Numbered from the stretch's first letter, positions 1 through 8,613 are shown. The stretch: 64,000 nucleotides of DNA from Streptomyces sp. DG2A-72 (GCF_030499575.1 NZ_JASTLC010000001.1:9510001-9574000), one strand, 5' to 3'. Notes: generated by a model from the sequence alone, not told the origin. A program made the numbers and translations.

Positions 1-147
1 CAGCCCACCGGCCGCCTGGTCAGCGCGGCTGAAGTCGCGGGCGCCATCGCCTACTTGGCGAGCCCTCTGTCGGGCGCCACCACCGGCACGGCACTGGCCG
101 TCGACGGCGGCATGCAGGGTCTGCGCCTGCGTCCGGCGGGCCGGTGA
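1..147 (+). CDS. SDR family oxidoreductase, C-terminal end only
   Basis: This is the last 48 codons of a gene that begins before the window. The tail reads EVAGAIAYLASPLSGATTGT then AVDGG, the usual end of a classical short-chain dehydrogenase (helix after the active site, then the Ser-Gly-x-x-Gly-x-Leu-x-Val-Asp-Gly-Gly strand). Its stop overlaps the start of the next gene in GTGA, so the two are probably translationally coupled. The following genes suggest a sugar-acid pathway in which an SDR would oxidise 2-keto-3-deoxy-L-fuconate. That substrate is inferred from context only. Confidence 0.85.
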   Translation, partial: QPTGRLVSAAEVAGAIAYLASPLSGATTGTALAVDGGMQGLRLRPAGR

Positions 148-1145
148 GCACCCCGCCTGCGCCCGGCGGCCGGCCGGTGAACACCCTCGGCAGGAGCGGC
201 GTCGAGGTCACCCCGCTCGCCTTCGGCGCCGCCCCGATCGGCAACCTGTTCACCGAGATCACGGAAGAGCAGGCGCACGAAACCGTCGCCGCCGCCTGGC
301 AGCAGGGCATCCGCTACTTCGACACCGCCCCGCACTACGGCCTCGGCCTGTCCGAACGCCGCCTGGGCGCCGCCCTGCGCGAGCACCCACGGGAGGCGTA
401 CACGATCTCGACGAAGGTCGGCCGCCGCCTGGAGCCGGTCGACACCCCGGGCGACGACCTCGCGCACGGCTTCGCCGTACCCGCCTCCCACCGCCGCGTC
501 TGGGACTTCAGCGCCGACGGCATACGACGCACCCTCGACGCCGGCCTGGAACGGCTCGGCCTCGACCGCGTCGACGTCGTCTACCTCCACGACCCCGACG
601 ACCACGCCGAACAGGCCTTCCACGAGGCCTATCCCGCGCTGGAGAAACTTCGCTCCGAAGGCGTCGTTGGCGCCATCGGCGCGGGCATGAACCAGGCCGG
701 GATGCTGACCCGCTTCGTCCGCGACACGGACGTCGACGTGGTGCTGTGCGCCGGCCGCTACACGCTGCTCGACCAGAGCGCGCTCACCGAACTCCTGCCC
801 GCCGCCGTGGACCGCGGCACGTCCGTCGTCATCGGCGGCGCCTTCAACTCCGGCCTGCTGGCGGATCCGAGGCCGGAATCGACGTACGACTACGACCGGG
901 CACCACAGGAGGTGCTGGACCGCGCCCTGCGCATGCAGTCCGTCGCCCACCGCCACGGCATCACCCTGCGGGCCGCCGCCCTCTCCTACTGCGCCGCGCA
1001 CCCGGCCGTCGCGAGCGTCCTCGTCGGCGCGCGGTCGGCGGCCGAAGTCCGGGACTGCGCCGAGCAGTTCGCGTCTCAGGTGCCTCAGGCGTTCTGGCGG
1101 GAGCTGAGAGAGACCGGCCTGCTGTCCGACGAGGAGCCGTCATGA
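144..1145 (+). CDS. Aldo/keto reductase, probable L-fucose (D-threo-aldose) dehydrogenase
   Basis: A 333-residue aldo/keto reductase TIM barrel. The GTG start overlaps the previous stop by 4 bases. The catalytic Asp-Tyr of the family is seen in RYFDTAPHYGLGLSE, followed by the Lys of STKVGR and the His of VYLHDPD. The C-terminal VLVGARSAAEV is the usual cofactor-binding segment. The family includes bacterial D-threo-aldose 1-dehydrogenases that oxidise L-fucose to the lactone. The next two genes (mutarotase and amidohydrolase-type lactonase) fit that first step exactly. The stop overlaps the mutarotase ATG (ATGA), so this is a tight operon. Family is certain, substrate is inferred. Confidence 0.88.
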   Translation: MSTPPAPGGRPVNTLGRSGVEVTPLAFGAAPIGNLFTEITEEQAHETVAAAWQQGIRYFDTAPHYGLGLSERRLGAALREHPREAYTISTKVGRRLEPVDTPGDDLAHGFAVPASHRRVWDFSADGIRRTLDAGLERLGLDRVDVVYLHDPDDHAEQAFHEAYPALEKLRSEGVVGAIGAGMNQAGMLTRFVRDTDVDVVLCAGRYTLLDQSALTELLPAAVDRGTSVVIGGAFNSGLLADPRPESTYDYDRAPQEVLDRALRMQSVAHRHGITLRAAALSYCAAHPAVASVLVGARSAAEVRDCAEQFASQVPQAFWRELRETGLLSDEEPS

Positions 1146-1456
1146 GAGTCGCCCTGCACACCAAGGTCCGCGCAGACCGGGTCGCGGAATACGAGGCCGC
1201 GCACCGTGAGGTCCCGAAGGAGCTGACGGACGCCATCCGCGCCGCCGGCGCCACCTCCTGGACGATCTGGCGCAGTGGCACCGACCTCTTCCACGTCCTG
1301 GAGTGCGCGGACTACGCCCGGCTCCTCGCCGAGCTGGAGCGGCTGCCGGTCAACGTCGCCTGGCAGGCGCGGATGGCGGAACTCCTCGACGTGGTGCACG
1401 ACTACTCCGACGAGGGAGCCGACGCGGGCCTGCCCGTCGTATGGGAGCTGCCGTGA
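1142..1456 (+). CDS. L-rhamnose/L-fucose mutarotase family protein
   Basis: A 104-residue dimeric alpha/beta barrel protein of the L-rhamnose mutarotase family (PF05336). HTKVRADRVAEYEAAHREVP and the WxIWRSGTDLFHVLEC segment are recognisable. Family members interconvert the alpha and beta anomers of 6-deoxyhexoses. The gene overlaps the aldo/keto reductase by 4 bases upstream and the lactonase GTG by 4 bases downstream. In this setting it would supply the anomer used by the dehydrogenase. The ATG at 1142 is preferred because family proteins begin right at this strand, although the frame stays open far upstream. Confidence 0.85.
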   Translation: MRVALHTKVRADRVAEYEAAHREVPKELTDAIRAAGATSWTIWRSGTDLFHVLECADYARLLAELERLPVNVAWQARMAELLDVVHDYSDEGADAGLPVVWELP

Positions 1457-2283
1457 CCGTCGACGCCCACCACCACGTCTGGGACCTCTCCGTACGCGAC
1501 CAGGACTGGATCACCGGAGACGAACTCCGGCCGATCCGGCGGAACTTCTCCGTCGCCGACCTGGAACCCGAGGCGCGGGCCGCCGGAGTGGACCGTACCG
1601 TCCTCGTCCAGACCGTCACCGTGCCGGACGAGACCCCGGAGTTCCTCGCTCTCGCCGCCGCGCACGACCTGATCGGCGCGGTCGTCGGCTGGACGGATCT
1701 CACCCGCCCGGACGTCGCCGACGAGCTGGCCCGGCTGCGTGAGCTCCCCGGCGGCGACCACCTGAAGGGCATCCGCCACCAGGTCCAGGGCGAACCCGAC
1801 CCGGAGTGGCTGCTGCGTCCCGACGTCCGCCGCGGACTCGCCGCCGTCGCCGACGCGGGCCTGGTCTACGATCTCGTCGTCCTGCCCCATCAGCTGCCGG
1901 CCTGCGCCAAGGCCGCCGCGGACCACCCGGACCTCACCTTCGTCCTGGACCACCTCGGCAAACCCCCCATCGCCTCCGGCCGACAGGAACCCTGGGCGAG
2001 CGCCGTCCGCACCCTCGCCGCACTGCCCAACACGGTCTGCAAGATCTCCGGCATGGTCACCGAGGCCGACCCGAGGTTCTGGACGGTCGACGACCTGCGC
2101 CCGTACGCCGACACCGTCCTCGAGGCCTTCGGCCCGGACCGCCTGATGTTCGGCTCGGACTGGCCGGTGTGCACGCTGGCGGCGACCTACGGTGAAGTGC
2201 TCTGGGCAGCACGGGAGTTGACGGACGCAAGCGACCGCTCCCGTATCTTCGAGGCCACCGCCACCCGCGTCTACGACCTCTGA
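1453..2283 (+). CDS. Amidohydrolase family 2 protein, probable L-fucono-1,5-lactonase
   Basis: A 276-residue metal-dependent hydrolase of the amidohydrolase_2 group. It begins with the metal-binding VDAHHHVWD and has KGIRHQVQ, FVLDHLGKPP, CKISGM and FGSDWPVC, the standard order for sugar lactonases of this family. GTG 1453 overlaps the mutarotase stop (GTGA). An ATG at 1441 in the same frame would add MGAA, but the metal motif normally sits at the very N-terminus. It would open the lactone made by the neighbouring dehydrogenase. The 3' end overlaps the convergent membrane-protein gene by 13 bases. Confidence 0.87.
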   Translation: MTVDAHHHVWDLSVRDQDWITGDELRPIRRNFSVADLEPEARAAGVDRTVLVQTVTVPDETPEFLALAAAHDLIGAVVGWTDLTRPDVADELARLRELPGGDHLKGIRHQVQGEPDPEWLLRPDVRRGLAAVADAGLVYDLVVLPHQLPACAKAAADHPDLTFVLDHLGKPPIASGRQEPWASAVRTLAALPNTVCKISGMVTEADPRFWTVDDLRPYADTVLEAFGPDRLMFGSDWPVCTLAATYGEVLWAARELTDASDRSRIFEATATRVYDL

Positions 2284-3692
2284 GTCACCCCCGCCAGCCG
2301 GGTAGGCGGCAGATACTCCCGCACATACGTCCGCTCCCAGCACGCGCCCGTCTCCCGCAGCTCACGCCAGGTCGTGTAGCGGTAACGGAAGAGACGGGCG
2401 CGGACGAACCGCGGGGGCTCGTCGGGCTGGAAGGGCGAGCGGCGCAGCAGCTTCAGCGTGGCGCGGTCGTTCTCCAGGAGCCGCTCCACCAGGGCGCCGA
2501 ACCAGGAGCCGGCATACGCGGGCGACAGCGCGGCGAACCACATCATCCAGTCGAGCCGCAGATGGTACGGCGCGAACTGGCGCGGCCAGTGCCGGGGATC
2601 ACCCGGCTTGCCCTTGAACTCGTACTCCCGCCAGTCCGAGTCCTCGCGCGCCACCGGATCGGTCGTGCCCTCGACGACCACCTCGTAGCGGACCCGGCTC
2701 ACGCTGCCGAACGCCCCGTAGGTGTTGACCAGGTGCAACGGGTCGAAGGAGCGATTCATCACCTGGCGGCGGGAGATCATGTTGCGGACCGGCCGGTAGC
2801 TCAGGCCCACGAGCAGCGCGGCGACGGCGAGAACCACGATCTCGTACCAGAGCGGGGCGTCGGCGACGGACGGCGGCGTGGTGGGGAACTCGATCGCCGA
2901 CAGGGCCAGCACGATCGTGATCCAGTTCAGCCAGGAGAAGTTGCCCGACAGGACGAGCCACAGCTGGGTGACGATCATCAAGGACGCCGCGGCGGTCGCG
3001 ATCGGCTGCGGGGTGAACAGCAGGATGGGCACGACGAGCTGGGTGAAATGGTTCGCGGCCACCTCCGCGCGGTGCAGGGGCCGGGGGAGATGGTGGAAGA
3101 ACCAGCTCAGCGGGCCCGGCATCGGTTGGGTCTCATGGTGGTGGTACAGGCACGTCAGGTTCCGCCAGCAGGCGTCACCGCGCATCTTGATCAGCCCGGC
3201 CCCGAACTCCACCCGGAACAGGATCCAGCGCAGCAGGAAGAGGACGACGATCGGCGGGGCCACTTCGTCATTGCCGAGGAAGACCGCGAGGAAGCCGACC
3301 TCCAGGAGCAGCGACTCCCAGCCGAAGCCGTACCAGGTCTGGCCGACGTTGACGATCGACAGATACAGCACCCACGGCACCAGCCACAGCAGCATGCCGC
3401 CCCACAGCGGCAGCAGCGAGTCCAGCCCCGCCAGCAGAGCCGCCGACACCGCGCAGCCCGCCCAGGCGGAGGCCGCGAAGAACCGGTCCGAGTAGTGCAG
3501 TTGGAACAGGCTCGGCGCCTGCTGGAAAGGCACCCGTGCGACGAACCGGGGGATCGGCAGCATGCCGCGCTCGCCCAGCAGTGGGCGGAACTGCAGCGCC
3601 GCCGTGACGAACGCGACCAGATACACAGCGGCCAGAGCCCGCTGGAAGACCAGCCGGCTCAGCCAGTAGTCGGGTGCGATGAACCACTCCAC
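2271..3692 (-). CDS. Lipase maturation factor (LMF1-like) family membrane protein
   Basis: A 473-residue polytopic membrane protein with roughly eight hydrophobic segments. Conserved blocks of the lipase maturation factor family are visible: TWYGFGWESLLLEVGFL near residue 125, FRVEFGAGLIKMRGD near 165, then HHHETQPMPGPLSW and a C-terminal soluble domain with RHWPRQFAPYHLRLDW. In animals LMF1 helps fold secreted lipases in the ER. The role of the bacterial proteins is not established. The gene stands alone on this strand, convergent with the lactonase and divergent from the PP2C phosphatase. Confidence 0.85.
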   Translation of the reverse strand: MEWFIAPDYWLSRLVFQRALAAVYLVAFVTAALQFRPLLGERGMLPIPRFVARVPFQQAPSLFQLHYSDRFFAASAWAGCAVSAALLAGLDSLLPLWGGMLLWLVPWVLYLSIVNVGQTWYGFGWESLLLEVGFLAVFLGNDEVAPPIVVLFLLRWILFRVEFGAGLIKMRGDACWRNLTCLYHHHETQPMPGPLSWFFHHLPRPLHRAEVAANHFTQLVVPILLFTPQPIATAAASLMIVTQLWLVLSGNFSWLNWITIVLALSAIEFPTTPPSVADAPLWYEIVVLAVAALLVGLSYRPVRNMISRRQVMNRSFDPLHLVNTYGAFGSVSRVRYEVVVEGTTDPVAREDSDWREYEFKGKPGDPRHWPRQFAPYHLRLDWMMWFAALSPAYAGSWFGALVERLLENDRATLKLLRRSPFQPDEPPRFVRARLFRYRYTTWRELRETGACWERTYVREYLPPTRLAGVTQRS

Positions 3693-3877
3693 GGCCGTGC
3701 GCGCCCCTCTTTGCGGCTAAACCGCCGCCGCTTTCGCGGACCTGGTTGATCGCCGTCGTGGTCGCTCAATTGATGGTTGCGGTGGTCGTCGCTTACATCA
3801 TGGCTTCTTCCCGGGTTGCGTACCAGATGGGCCGCTCACCGGTCGAAGAATCAGCCGAATCCTGGCAAGGTAGGCCC

Positions 3878-5965
3878 ATGGTTGATCGGGGAGCGAGCGC
3901 CCCGTCAGTCCCGGACGACTGGCCCGCCCACCCGGATCCGATCCTGGCGCTCAATCGCATGGGCAGCTTCGACTGGGACCTGGACACCGGCCTCTTCCAC
4001 ATGGACGCCCAGGCCCACGAGGTCTTCGACCTGCGCCCCGACGAATACGACGGCAACCCCGAAACCCTCGCCGTCCGGGTCCCGCGCCCGGAGGCCCACC
4101 GGCTCGACGGCCTGGTCGCCCAGGCCATGAAGGACGGCAGCGAGAACTACGGCACCTACTTCCGCATCCGCCGCCGCGACGGCATGCTGCGCTGGACCCA
4201 CACCCAGGGCTACATCCGCCGCGACGAGACCGGTCGGCCACGCCGCATCATCGGCATCGTCCGGGACGCCACCCAGGAATTCGAAGAGATCGAGGCGTGC
4301 CAGGACCAGACCGCCCAGGACGAGGTCCGCCGCCGGCAGACCAACGTCGTCCAGCTCACCACCGCAGCCCTCGCGCACGCCCGCACCGTCCAGGACGTCA
4401 TCGACGTCCTCAAGGACACCCACGGCCTCACCCACCTCGGCGCCACCAGCCTGGTGATGGGCCTGGTCGAAGCCGGCCGGATCCGGCTGATCGCCGAGGG
4501 CCCGGCGGGCAGCTTCGTGCCCGGCACCGGCGTCACCCGTATCGACGAGCCCTATCCCATGGGCGAGGTCGTCCGCACCCTCGCCCCGCGGTTCATCGAG
4601 TCGCCGGAGGAGTTCGCCGAGAGCTATCCGATCCTGTGGCCGCACATCACCGACCTGAACATCACGTCGGCCGCCTATCTGCCGCTGATCGCCCAGGCCA
4701 AACCCATCGGCGCCATGGGCCTGCTCTACAGCGACCGGCGCGGCTTCAGCTCCGACGAACGCAACGTCCTCGTCGCCCTCGGCTCCAGCATCGCGCAGAG
4801 CCTGCAGCGGGCCATGTTCTACGAACAGGAGAAGGACCTCGCCACCGGCCTCCAGCAGGCCATGCTGCCGCGCACCATCCCCAGCGTGCCCGGCGCCGAC
4901 ATCGCCGTCCGCTACCGCGCCGGTTCTACCGCAGGCTCCCTGGGCCGGGACATCGGCGGCGACTGGTACGACCTGATCCCGCTGCCGGGCGGCCGGATCG
5001 GCGCCGTCATCGGCGACGTCCAGGGCCACGACACACACGCCGCCGCCGTCATGGGACAGCTGCGCATCGTCCTGCGCGCCTACGCCGCCGAGGGCCACAC
5101 CCCCGCCACCGTGATGGCCCGCGCCTCCGTCTTCCTGCACGAACTCGACACCGACCGCTTCGCGACCTGCCTGTACGCGGAGGCCGACCTGTCCACCGGA
5201 GTCGTCCAGGTGGTCCGGGCCGGCCATATCGACCCGCTGATCCGGCAGACCGACGGGACCTGTCGCCGGATAGCCGTGGAGGGCGGGCTGCCGCTCGGTC
5301 TGTCCGCCGAGTTCGGCCGCCTCGAATACCCGGTCGGCACCATCGAGCTCGACCCCGGCCACACCCTGCTGCTGTGCACCGACGGCCTGATCGAACAGCC
5401 CGGCGCCGACCTCGACGACGGCATGCAGACCCTCGTGGCCATGATCAAGACCGGCCCGGACGACGTACGCGACCTCGCCGACCTGCTCATCGACGTGGCC
5501 GAGGAACGCGGCGGCGACGACGACGTGGCCCTGCTCCTGCTGCGCCGCCGCAGCCTGGACACCCCCCAGTCCGGCGGCCGGCTCCAGCAGCACGTGGCAC
5601 CGGGCGACCCCGAGGCCCTCACCCAGGCCCGGCACATGATCCGCGCCGCCGTTCTCGCCTGGGGCGCCCGCGAGCGCGCCGACGAGATCGAACTCGTCGC
5701 CGACGAGCTGATCACCAACGCCCTGATGCACACCGAGGGCTCCGCCGTCGTCACCCTGCGCGTACTGACCGCCACCGACCGGCGGCTCCGTGTCGACGTC
5801 GAGGACTCCTCCAGCGCCCTGCCCCGCCGCCGCGACGCGGGCGAGTCGGGCGTCTCCGGGCGCGGACTGCTCCTCGTCGACCTGCTCACGGACGTGTGGG
5901 GCGTGGAGGCGCGGGGCGGCGGGAAATGCGTGTGGTGCGAGTTCGTGGTGGGGGAACGGAGCTGA
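3878..5965 (+). CDS. PAS-GAF-PP2C (SpoIIE) phosphatase with C-terminal HATPase_c domain
   Basis: About 695 residues from ATG 3878, chosen because AAGG lies 8 bases upstream; the frame stays open to a TTG at 3746. Domain order: a PAS domain (GSFDWDLDTGLFHMD to IGIVRDATQ, about 25-145), a GAF domain (about 165-320), a SpoIIE/PP2C phosphatase core (GGDWYDLIPLPGG, IGDVQGHD, LLLCTDGLIE, GGDDDVALLLL) and an anti-sigma-type ATPase domain (ELVADELITNALMHTEG, GRGLLLVDLL). Streptomycetes encode dozens of such proteins. They are thought to act on anti-sigma-antagonist switches using sensory input from PAS and GAF. No partner gene adjoins it. Confidence 0.9.
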   Translation: MVDRGASAPSVPDDWPAHPDPILALNRMGSFDWDLDTGLFHMDAQAHEVFDLRPDEYDGNPETLAVRVPRPEAHRLDGLVAQAMKDGSENYGTYFRIRRRDGMLRWTHTQGYIRRDETGRPRRIIGIVRDATQEFEEIEACQDQTAQDEVRRRQTNVVQLTTAALAHARTVQDVIDVLKDTHGLTHLGATSLVMGLVEAGRIRLIAEGPAGSFVPGTGVTRIDEPYPMGEVVRTLAPRFIESPEEFAESYPILWPHITDLNITSAAYLPLIAQAKPIGAMGLLYSDRRGFSSDERNVLVALGSSIAQSLQRAMFYEQEKDLATGLQQAMLPRTIPSVPGADIAVRYRAGSTAGSLGRDIGGDWYDLIPLPGGRIGAVIGDVQGHDTHAAAVMGQLRIVLRAYAAEGHTPATVMARASVFLHELDTDRFATCLYAEADLSTGVVQVVRAGHIDPLIRQTDGTCRRIAVEGGLPLGLSAEFGRLEYPVGTIELDPGHTLLLCTDGLIEQPGADLDDGMQTLVAMIKTGPDDVRDLADLLIDVAEERGGDDDVALLLLRRRSLDTPQSGGRLQQHVAPGDPEALTQARHMIRAAVLAWGARERADEIELVADELITNALMHTEGSAVVTLRVLTATDRRLRVDVEDSSSALPRRRDAGESGVSGRGLLLVDLLTDVWGVEARGGGKCVWCEFVVGERS

Positions 5966-5996
5966 GCCCGTCGGTCCATGATGGCACTCTGGACGT

Positions 5997-6860
5997 ATGC
6001 CGGAACTGCCCGAGGTGGAAGCGCTCAAGGACTTCCTGACCGAGAACCTGGTCGGCCACGAGATCGTCCGGGTGCTGCCCGTCGCGATCAGCGTGCTGAA
6101 GACGTACGACCCTCCGCTCACGGCCGTCGAGGGCCACGCCGTCACCGCCGTGCACCGGCACGGCAAGTTCCTCGACCTCGAAACCGCCGGCGGCCCGCAC
6201 TTCGTCACCCACCTCGCCCGCGCCGGCTGGCTGCACTGGAAGGACAAGCTCCCCGACGGGCCGCCCAAGCCCGGCAAGGGCCCCCTCGCGCTGCGCGTCG
6301 CCCTGGAGAGCGGTGAGGGCTTCGACCTGACGGAGGCCGGTACCCAGAAGCGGCTCGCGGTGTATGTCGTCCACGATCCCCAGGAGGTCCCGGGTGTCGC
6401 CCGCCTCGGCCCGGACCCGCTCGCCGACGACTTCGACGAACCGCGGTTCGCGGCCCTGCTCAAGGACGAGCGACGGCAGCTCAAGGGCGCCCTGCGCGAC
6501 CAGAGCCTGATCGCCGGCGTGGGCAACGCCTACAGCGACGAGATCCTGCACGCCGCGAAGATGTCCCCCTTCAAACTGGCCGCCTCCCTGACCCCCGAGG
6601 AGACCACCCGCCTGTACAAGGCGCTGCGCGGCACGCTTATCGAGGCCGTCGAGCGCTCCCGCGGCGTCGCCGCCGGACGCCTCAAGGCCGAGAAGAAGAG
6701 CGGCCTGCGCGTACACGGCAGGACGGGCGAGTCCTGCCCGGTGTGCGGCGACACGATCCGCGAGGTCTCCTTCAGCGACTCCTCCCTGCAGTACTGCCCG
6801 ACCTGCCAGACCGGCGGCAAGCCCCTGGCCGACCGGAGGCTTTCCCGCCTTCTCAAGTAG
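5997..6860 (+). CDS. Fpg/Nei family DNA glycosylase (base-excision repair)
   Basis: A 287-residue DNA glycosylase/AP lyase. It starts MPELPEVEAL, the hallmark N-terminus in which Pro2 is the Schiff-base nucleophile and Glu3 the acid. It has the H2TH region (LIAGVGNAYSDEILHAAKMS) and a C-terminal zinc finger (CPVCGD and YCPTCQTGG). It removes damaged bases from DNA. The N-terminal domain (LTENLVGHEIVRVLPVAISV) is closer to the actinobacterial Fpg/Nei-like paralogues than to MutM itself, so the lesion specificity is uncertain. It follows the phosphatase gene by 31 bases. A strong hairpin follows it. Confidence 0.9.
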   Translation: MPELPEVEALKDFLTENLVGHEIVRVLPVAISVLKTYDPPLTAVEGHAVTAVHRHGKFLDLETAGGPHFVTHLARAGWLHWKDKLPDGPPKPGKGPLALRVALESGEGFDLTEAGTQKRLAVYVVHDPQEVPGVARLGPDPLADDFDEPRFAALLKDERRQLKGALRDQSLIAGVGNAYSDEILHAAKMSPFKLAASLTPEETTRLYKALRGTLIEAVERSRGVAAGRLKAEKKSGLRVHGRTGESCPVCGDTIREVSFSDSSLQYCPTCQTGGKPLADRRLSRLLK

Positions 6861-6881
6861 CCCCCTGGTAGGTGGCGCCTG

Positions 6882-6930
6882 GCGTGCAGGGGCAGGCTCG
6901 CTCCCCCGTGGCGGGTCTGCCCCTGCACGC
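6882..6930 (+). terminator. Factor-independent terminator-like hairpin after the DNA glycosylase gene
   Basis: A perfect 14-bp stem (GCGTGCAGGGGCAG at 6882-6895 with its complement at 6917-6930) around a 21-base loop. There is no T tract, as is common for streptomycete terminators. It sits 20 bases past the glycosylase stop and just before the MerR promoter. Confidence 0.7.
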
Positions 6931-6995
6931 GAGACGGCGGGAGGCGCGGTGGCGCCCAGAACCCGCCCACCGACCACGCGTCCCTGTCCCGGCCC

Positions 6996-7026
6996 TTGCG
7001 TTGAAGCGCGCTTCAACTCGTACGGT
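6996..7026 (+). promoter_or_regulatory. MerR-type promoter with 18-bp operator palindrome
   Basis: A -35 TTGCGT (6996-7001) and -10 TACGGT (7021-7026) are separated by 19 bp, the stretched spacing typical of MerR-controlled promoters. The spacer holds a perfect palindrome GTTGAAGCGCGCTTCAAC at 7000-7017. The GTG start lies 7 bases past the -10, so the transcript is probably leaderless. This reading is from sequence and MerR family knowledge. Confidence 0.75.
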
Positions 7027-7032
7027 CGTGGT

Positions 7033-7443
7033 GTGGCGACCGAGCGGATCGACAGGACTCTGACCATTGCGGAGACGTCCGACCTGACCGGATTGAACCC
7101 CTCCACGCTCCGCTACTACGAACGCGTCGGCCTGATCGACGGCGTGCAGCGCGGGCCGGACGGCCGGCGCCGTTACCAGGCGTCAGATCTGGCCTGGATG
7201 GCGTTTCTACTGCGGCTTCGCACGACCGGGATGTCCATCCAGGGGATGTCGGAGTTCGCGGAACTGCGCCGGGGCGGGGACGCCACCGTGCGGGAGCGGC
7301 TGGAGCTGTTGCGGCGCCACCAGGCACAGGTCAGGAGGAACTACGAGGCCGTCATGCGCAGCCTCGATGCCATCGACAAGAAGATCGAGCACTACGAGCG
7401 ACTGGTGGAGGAACGGGATGGGGACAGCGGGCGAGGGGCATGA
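7033..7443 (+). CDS. MerR family transcriptional regulator
   Basis: A 136-residue MerR protein starting at GTG 7033. The winged helix spans about residues 8-75 (IAETSDLTGLNPSTLRYYER then GLIDGVQRGPDGRRRY). A dimerisation coiled coil (ERLELLRRHQAQVRRNYEAV to IEHYERLVEE) follows. No cysteine or effector-binding domain is present, so this is the small ligand-unknown type often located beside redox enzymes. The next gene (CMD family) overlaps its 3' end by 26 bases and is probably co-transcribed and controlled by it. The start is fixed by the promoter geometry just upstream. Confidence 0.85.
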   Translation: MATERIDRTLTIAETSDLTGLNPSTLRYYERVGLIDGVQRGPDGRRRYQASDLAWMAFLLRLRTTGMSIQGMSEFAELRRGGDATVRERLELLRRHQAQVRRNYEAVMRSLDAIDKKIEHYERLVEERDGDSGRGA

Positions 7444-8359
7444 CGGACAGCGGGCGGGAGCGGAAAGCAGCGGCAGGCGGGCCCTGTTGCGGTACGGAGT
7501 GGTGGGAGGGGCCGGTGCGGTGGCGGCCTCGCTGACGGGGACGGGTGTGGCGGTGGCCGACAGCGCGGATGATGGGGTGTCCAAGCGCTACGCACGGGGC
7601 GTCGCCCGTATGAAGGAGATCGCCGGGGAGGACGCCCTCGCCACGGTGGAGGCGCTGCAGGACATCGCCCCCGACCTGGGGCGCTTCGTGGTCGAGTTCG
7701 GCTACGGGGATGTGCACGCGCGGCCCGGACTCGATGTACGGCAGCGGCAGTTGGTGACCATCGGCGCGCTGACCTCTGCTGGGGACACCGCCCCGCAGTT
7801 ACGGTTCCACATCGGCGCGGCACTGCATGTCGGACTGGACGCGGCGCAGGTGGTGGAGGCGCTGATCCACTTGGTGCCCTTCGCGGGGCTCCCGCGGACG
7901 CTCAACGCGGTGGCCGCCGCGCGCACCGTGTTCGAGGAACGGGGAGTGCGGGTCGAGCCGATCCAGGTGAAGCCCGGCGGGGACCGCTACGCGCGGGGCG
8001 AGGACAAACTCCGTGAGGTCGACGGCGAGCACGGCATCGAGGTGATCGAGTCCCTGAACGACGTGGCGCCGGATCTCGGCCGTTACATCGTCGAGTTCGC
8101 CTTCGGGGACGTCTACGCACGACCGGGGCTGGACCTGCGGCAGCGGCAGCTCGTCACCCTGGGCGGGCTGATCGCCCTCGGTGACACCGCACCCCAGCAG
8201 AAGGTGCACTTCAACGCCGCACTCAGAGTGGGGCTCTCACCGCGGCAGGTGATCGAGACGGTCATCCAGACCGTCCCGTACGCGGGGTTTCCCCGAGCGC
8301 TCAACGCCGTCGGCGTCGTGCGCGAGGTCTTCGAGGAGCGGGGCATCCGCGCCACCTGA
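7418..8359 (+). CDS. Tat-exported tandem carboxymuconolactone-decarboxylase (CMD) domain protein
   Basis: A 313-residue protein from ATG 7418, preceded by GGAGGA at a 5-base spacing inside the MerR gene. A twin-arginine signal (SGRRALLRYGVVGGAGAVAA) is followed by two CMD domains with near-repeated sequence: ARPGLDVRQRQLVTIGAL near residue 100 and ARPGLDLRQRQLVTLGGL near 240. Neither copy has the AhpD-type CxxC, so it is not a thiol peroxidase partner. The exact reaction is unknown. Overlap with the MerR gene suggests it is that regulator's target. Confidence 0.85.
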   Translation: MGTAGEGHDGQRAGAESSGRRALLRYGVVGGAGAVAASLTGTGVAVADSADDGVSKRYARGVARMKEIAGEDALATVEALQDIAPDLGRFVVEFGYGDVHARPGLDVRQRQLVTIGALTSAGDTAPQLRFHIGAALHVGLDAAQVVEALIHLVPFAGLPRTLNAVAAARTVFEERGVRVEPIQVKPGGDRYARGEDKLREVDGEHGIEVIESLNDVAPDLGRYIVEFAFGDVYARPGLDLRQRQLVTLGGLIALGDTAPQQKVHFNAALRVGLSPRQVIETVIQTVPYAGFPRALNAVGVVREVFEERGIRAT

Positions 8360-8374
8360 CCCCGGAACGGGCCC

Positions 8375-8518
8375 GTGCCGTGCTGCGCCGCGGACCCCGA
8401 CGCGCATCAGCCGATGGTCTACTACGAGCGCGCGTGCGACACCTCCTACGCGCTCAAGTTCCGCTGGGCGTACATCAAGGGCTGCGCTGACTGCTACGCC
8501 TACATCGTGTACCCGTAG
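8375..8518 (+). CDS. Short Tyr/Cys-rich coding remnant, unknown
   Basis: A 47-codon frame from GTG 8375 (an ATG lies at 8414) to TAG 8516-8518. Nearly every third position is G or C, which marks it as coding rather than random intergenic sequence. The protein has five tyrosines and several cysteines in its last 35 residues (YYERACDTSYALKF, CADCYAYIVYP). No Shine-Dalgarno sequence is clear. It may be the C-terminal stump of a lost secreted-protein gene or a real small protein. No family was recognised. Confidence 0.4.
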   Translation: MPCCAADPDAHQPMVYYERACDTSYALKFRWAYIKGCADCYAYIVYP

Positions 8519-8613
8519 GTTCTAGAGGGGCACCCGGACCGGCCTACGGGCCCCACAGACCCGGCGAGGCTGCCGCCGGCCTGGAGCGCGGCCCTCGTCA
8601 CCCCGTCCACCGA

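Noticed and set aside
3905..6526. A very long open frame antisense to the PP2C and glycosylase genes
   Set aside because: It is a GC-bias artefact. It has no family motif, and it lies opposite two clear genes with catalytic residues.
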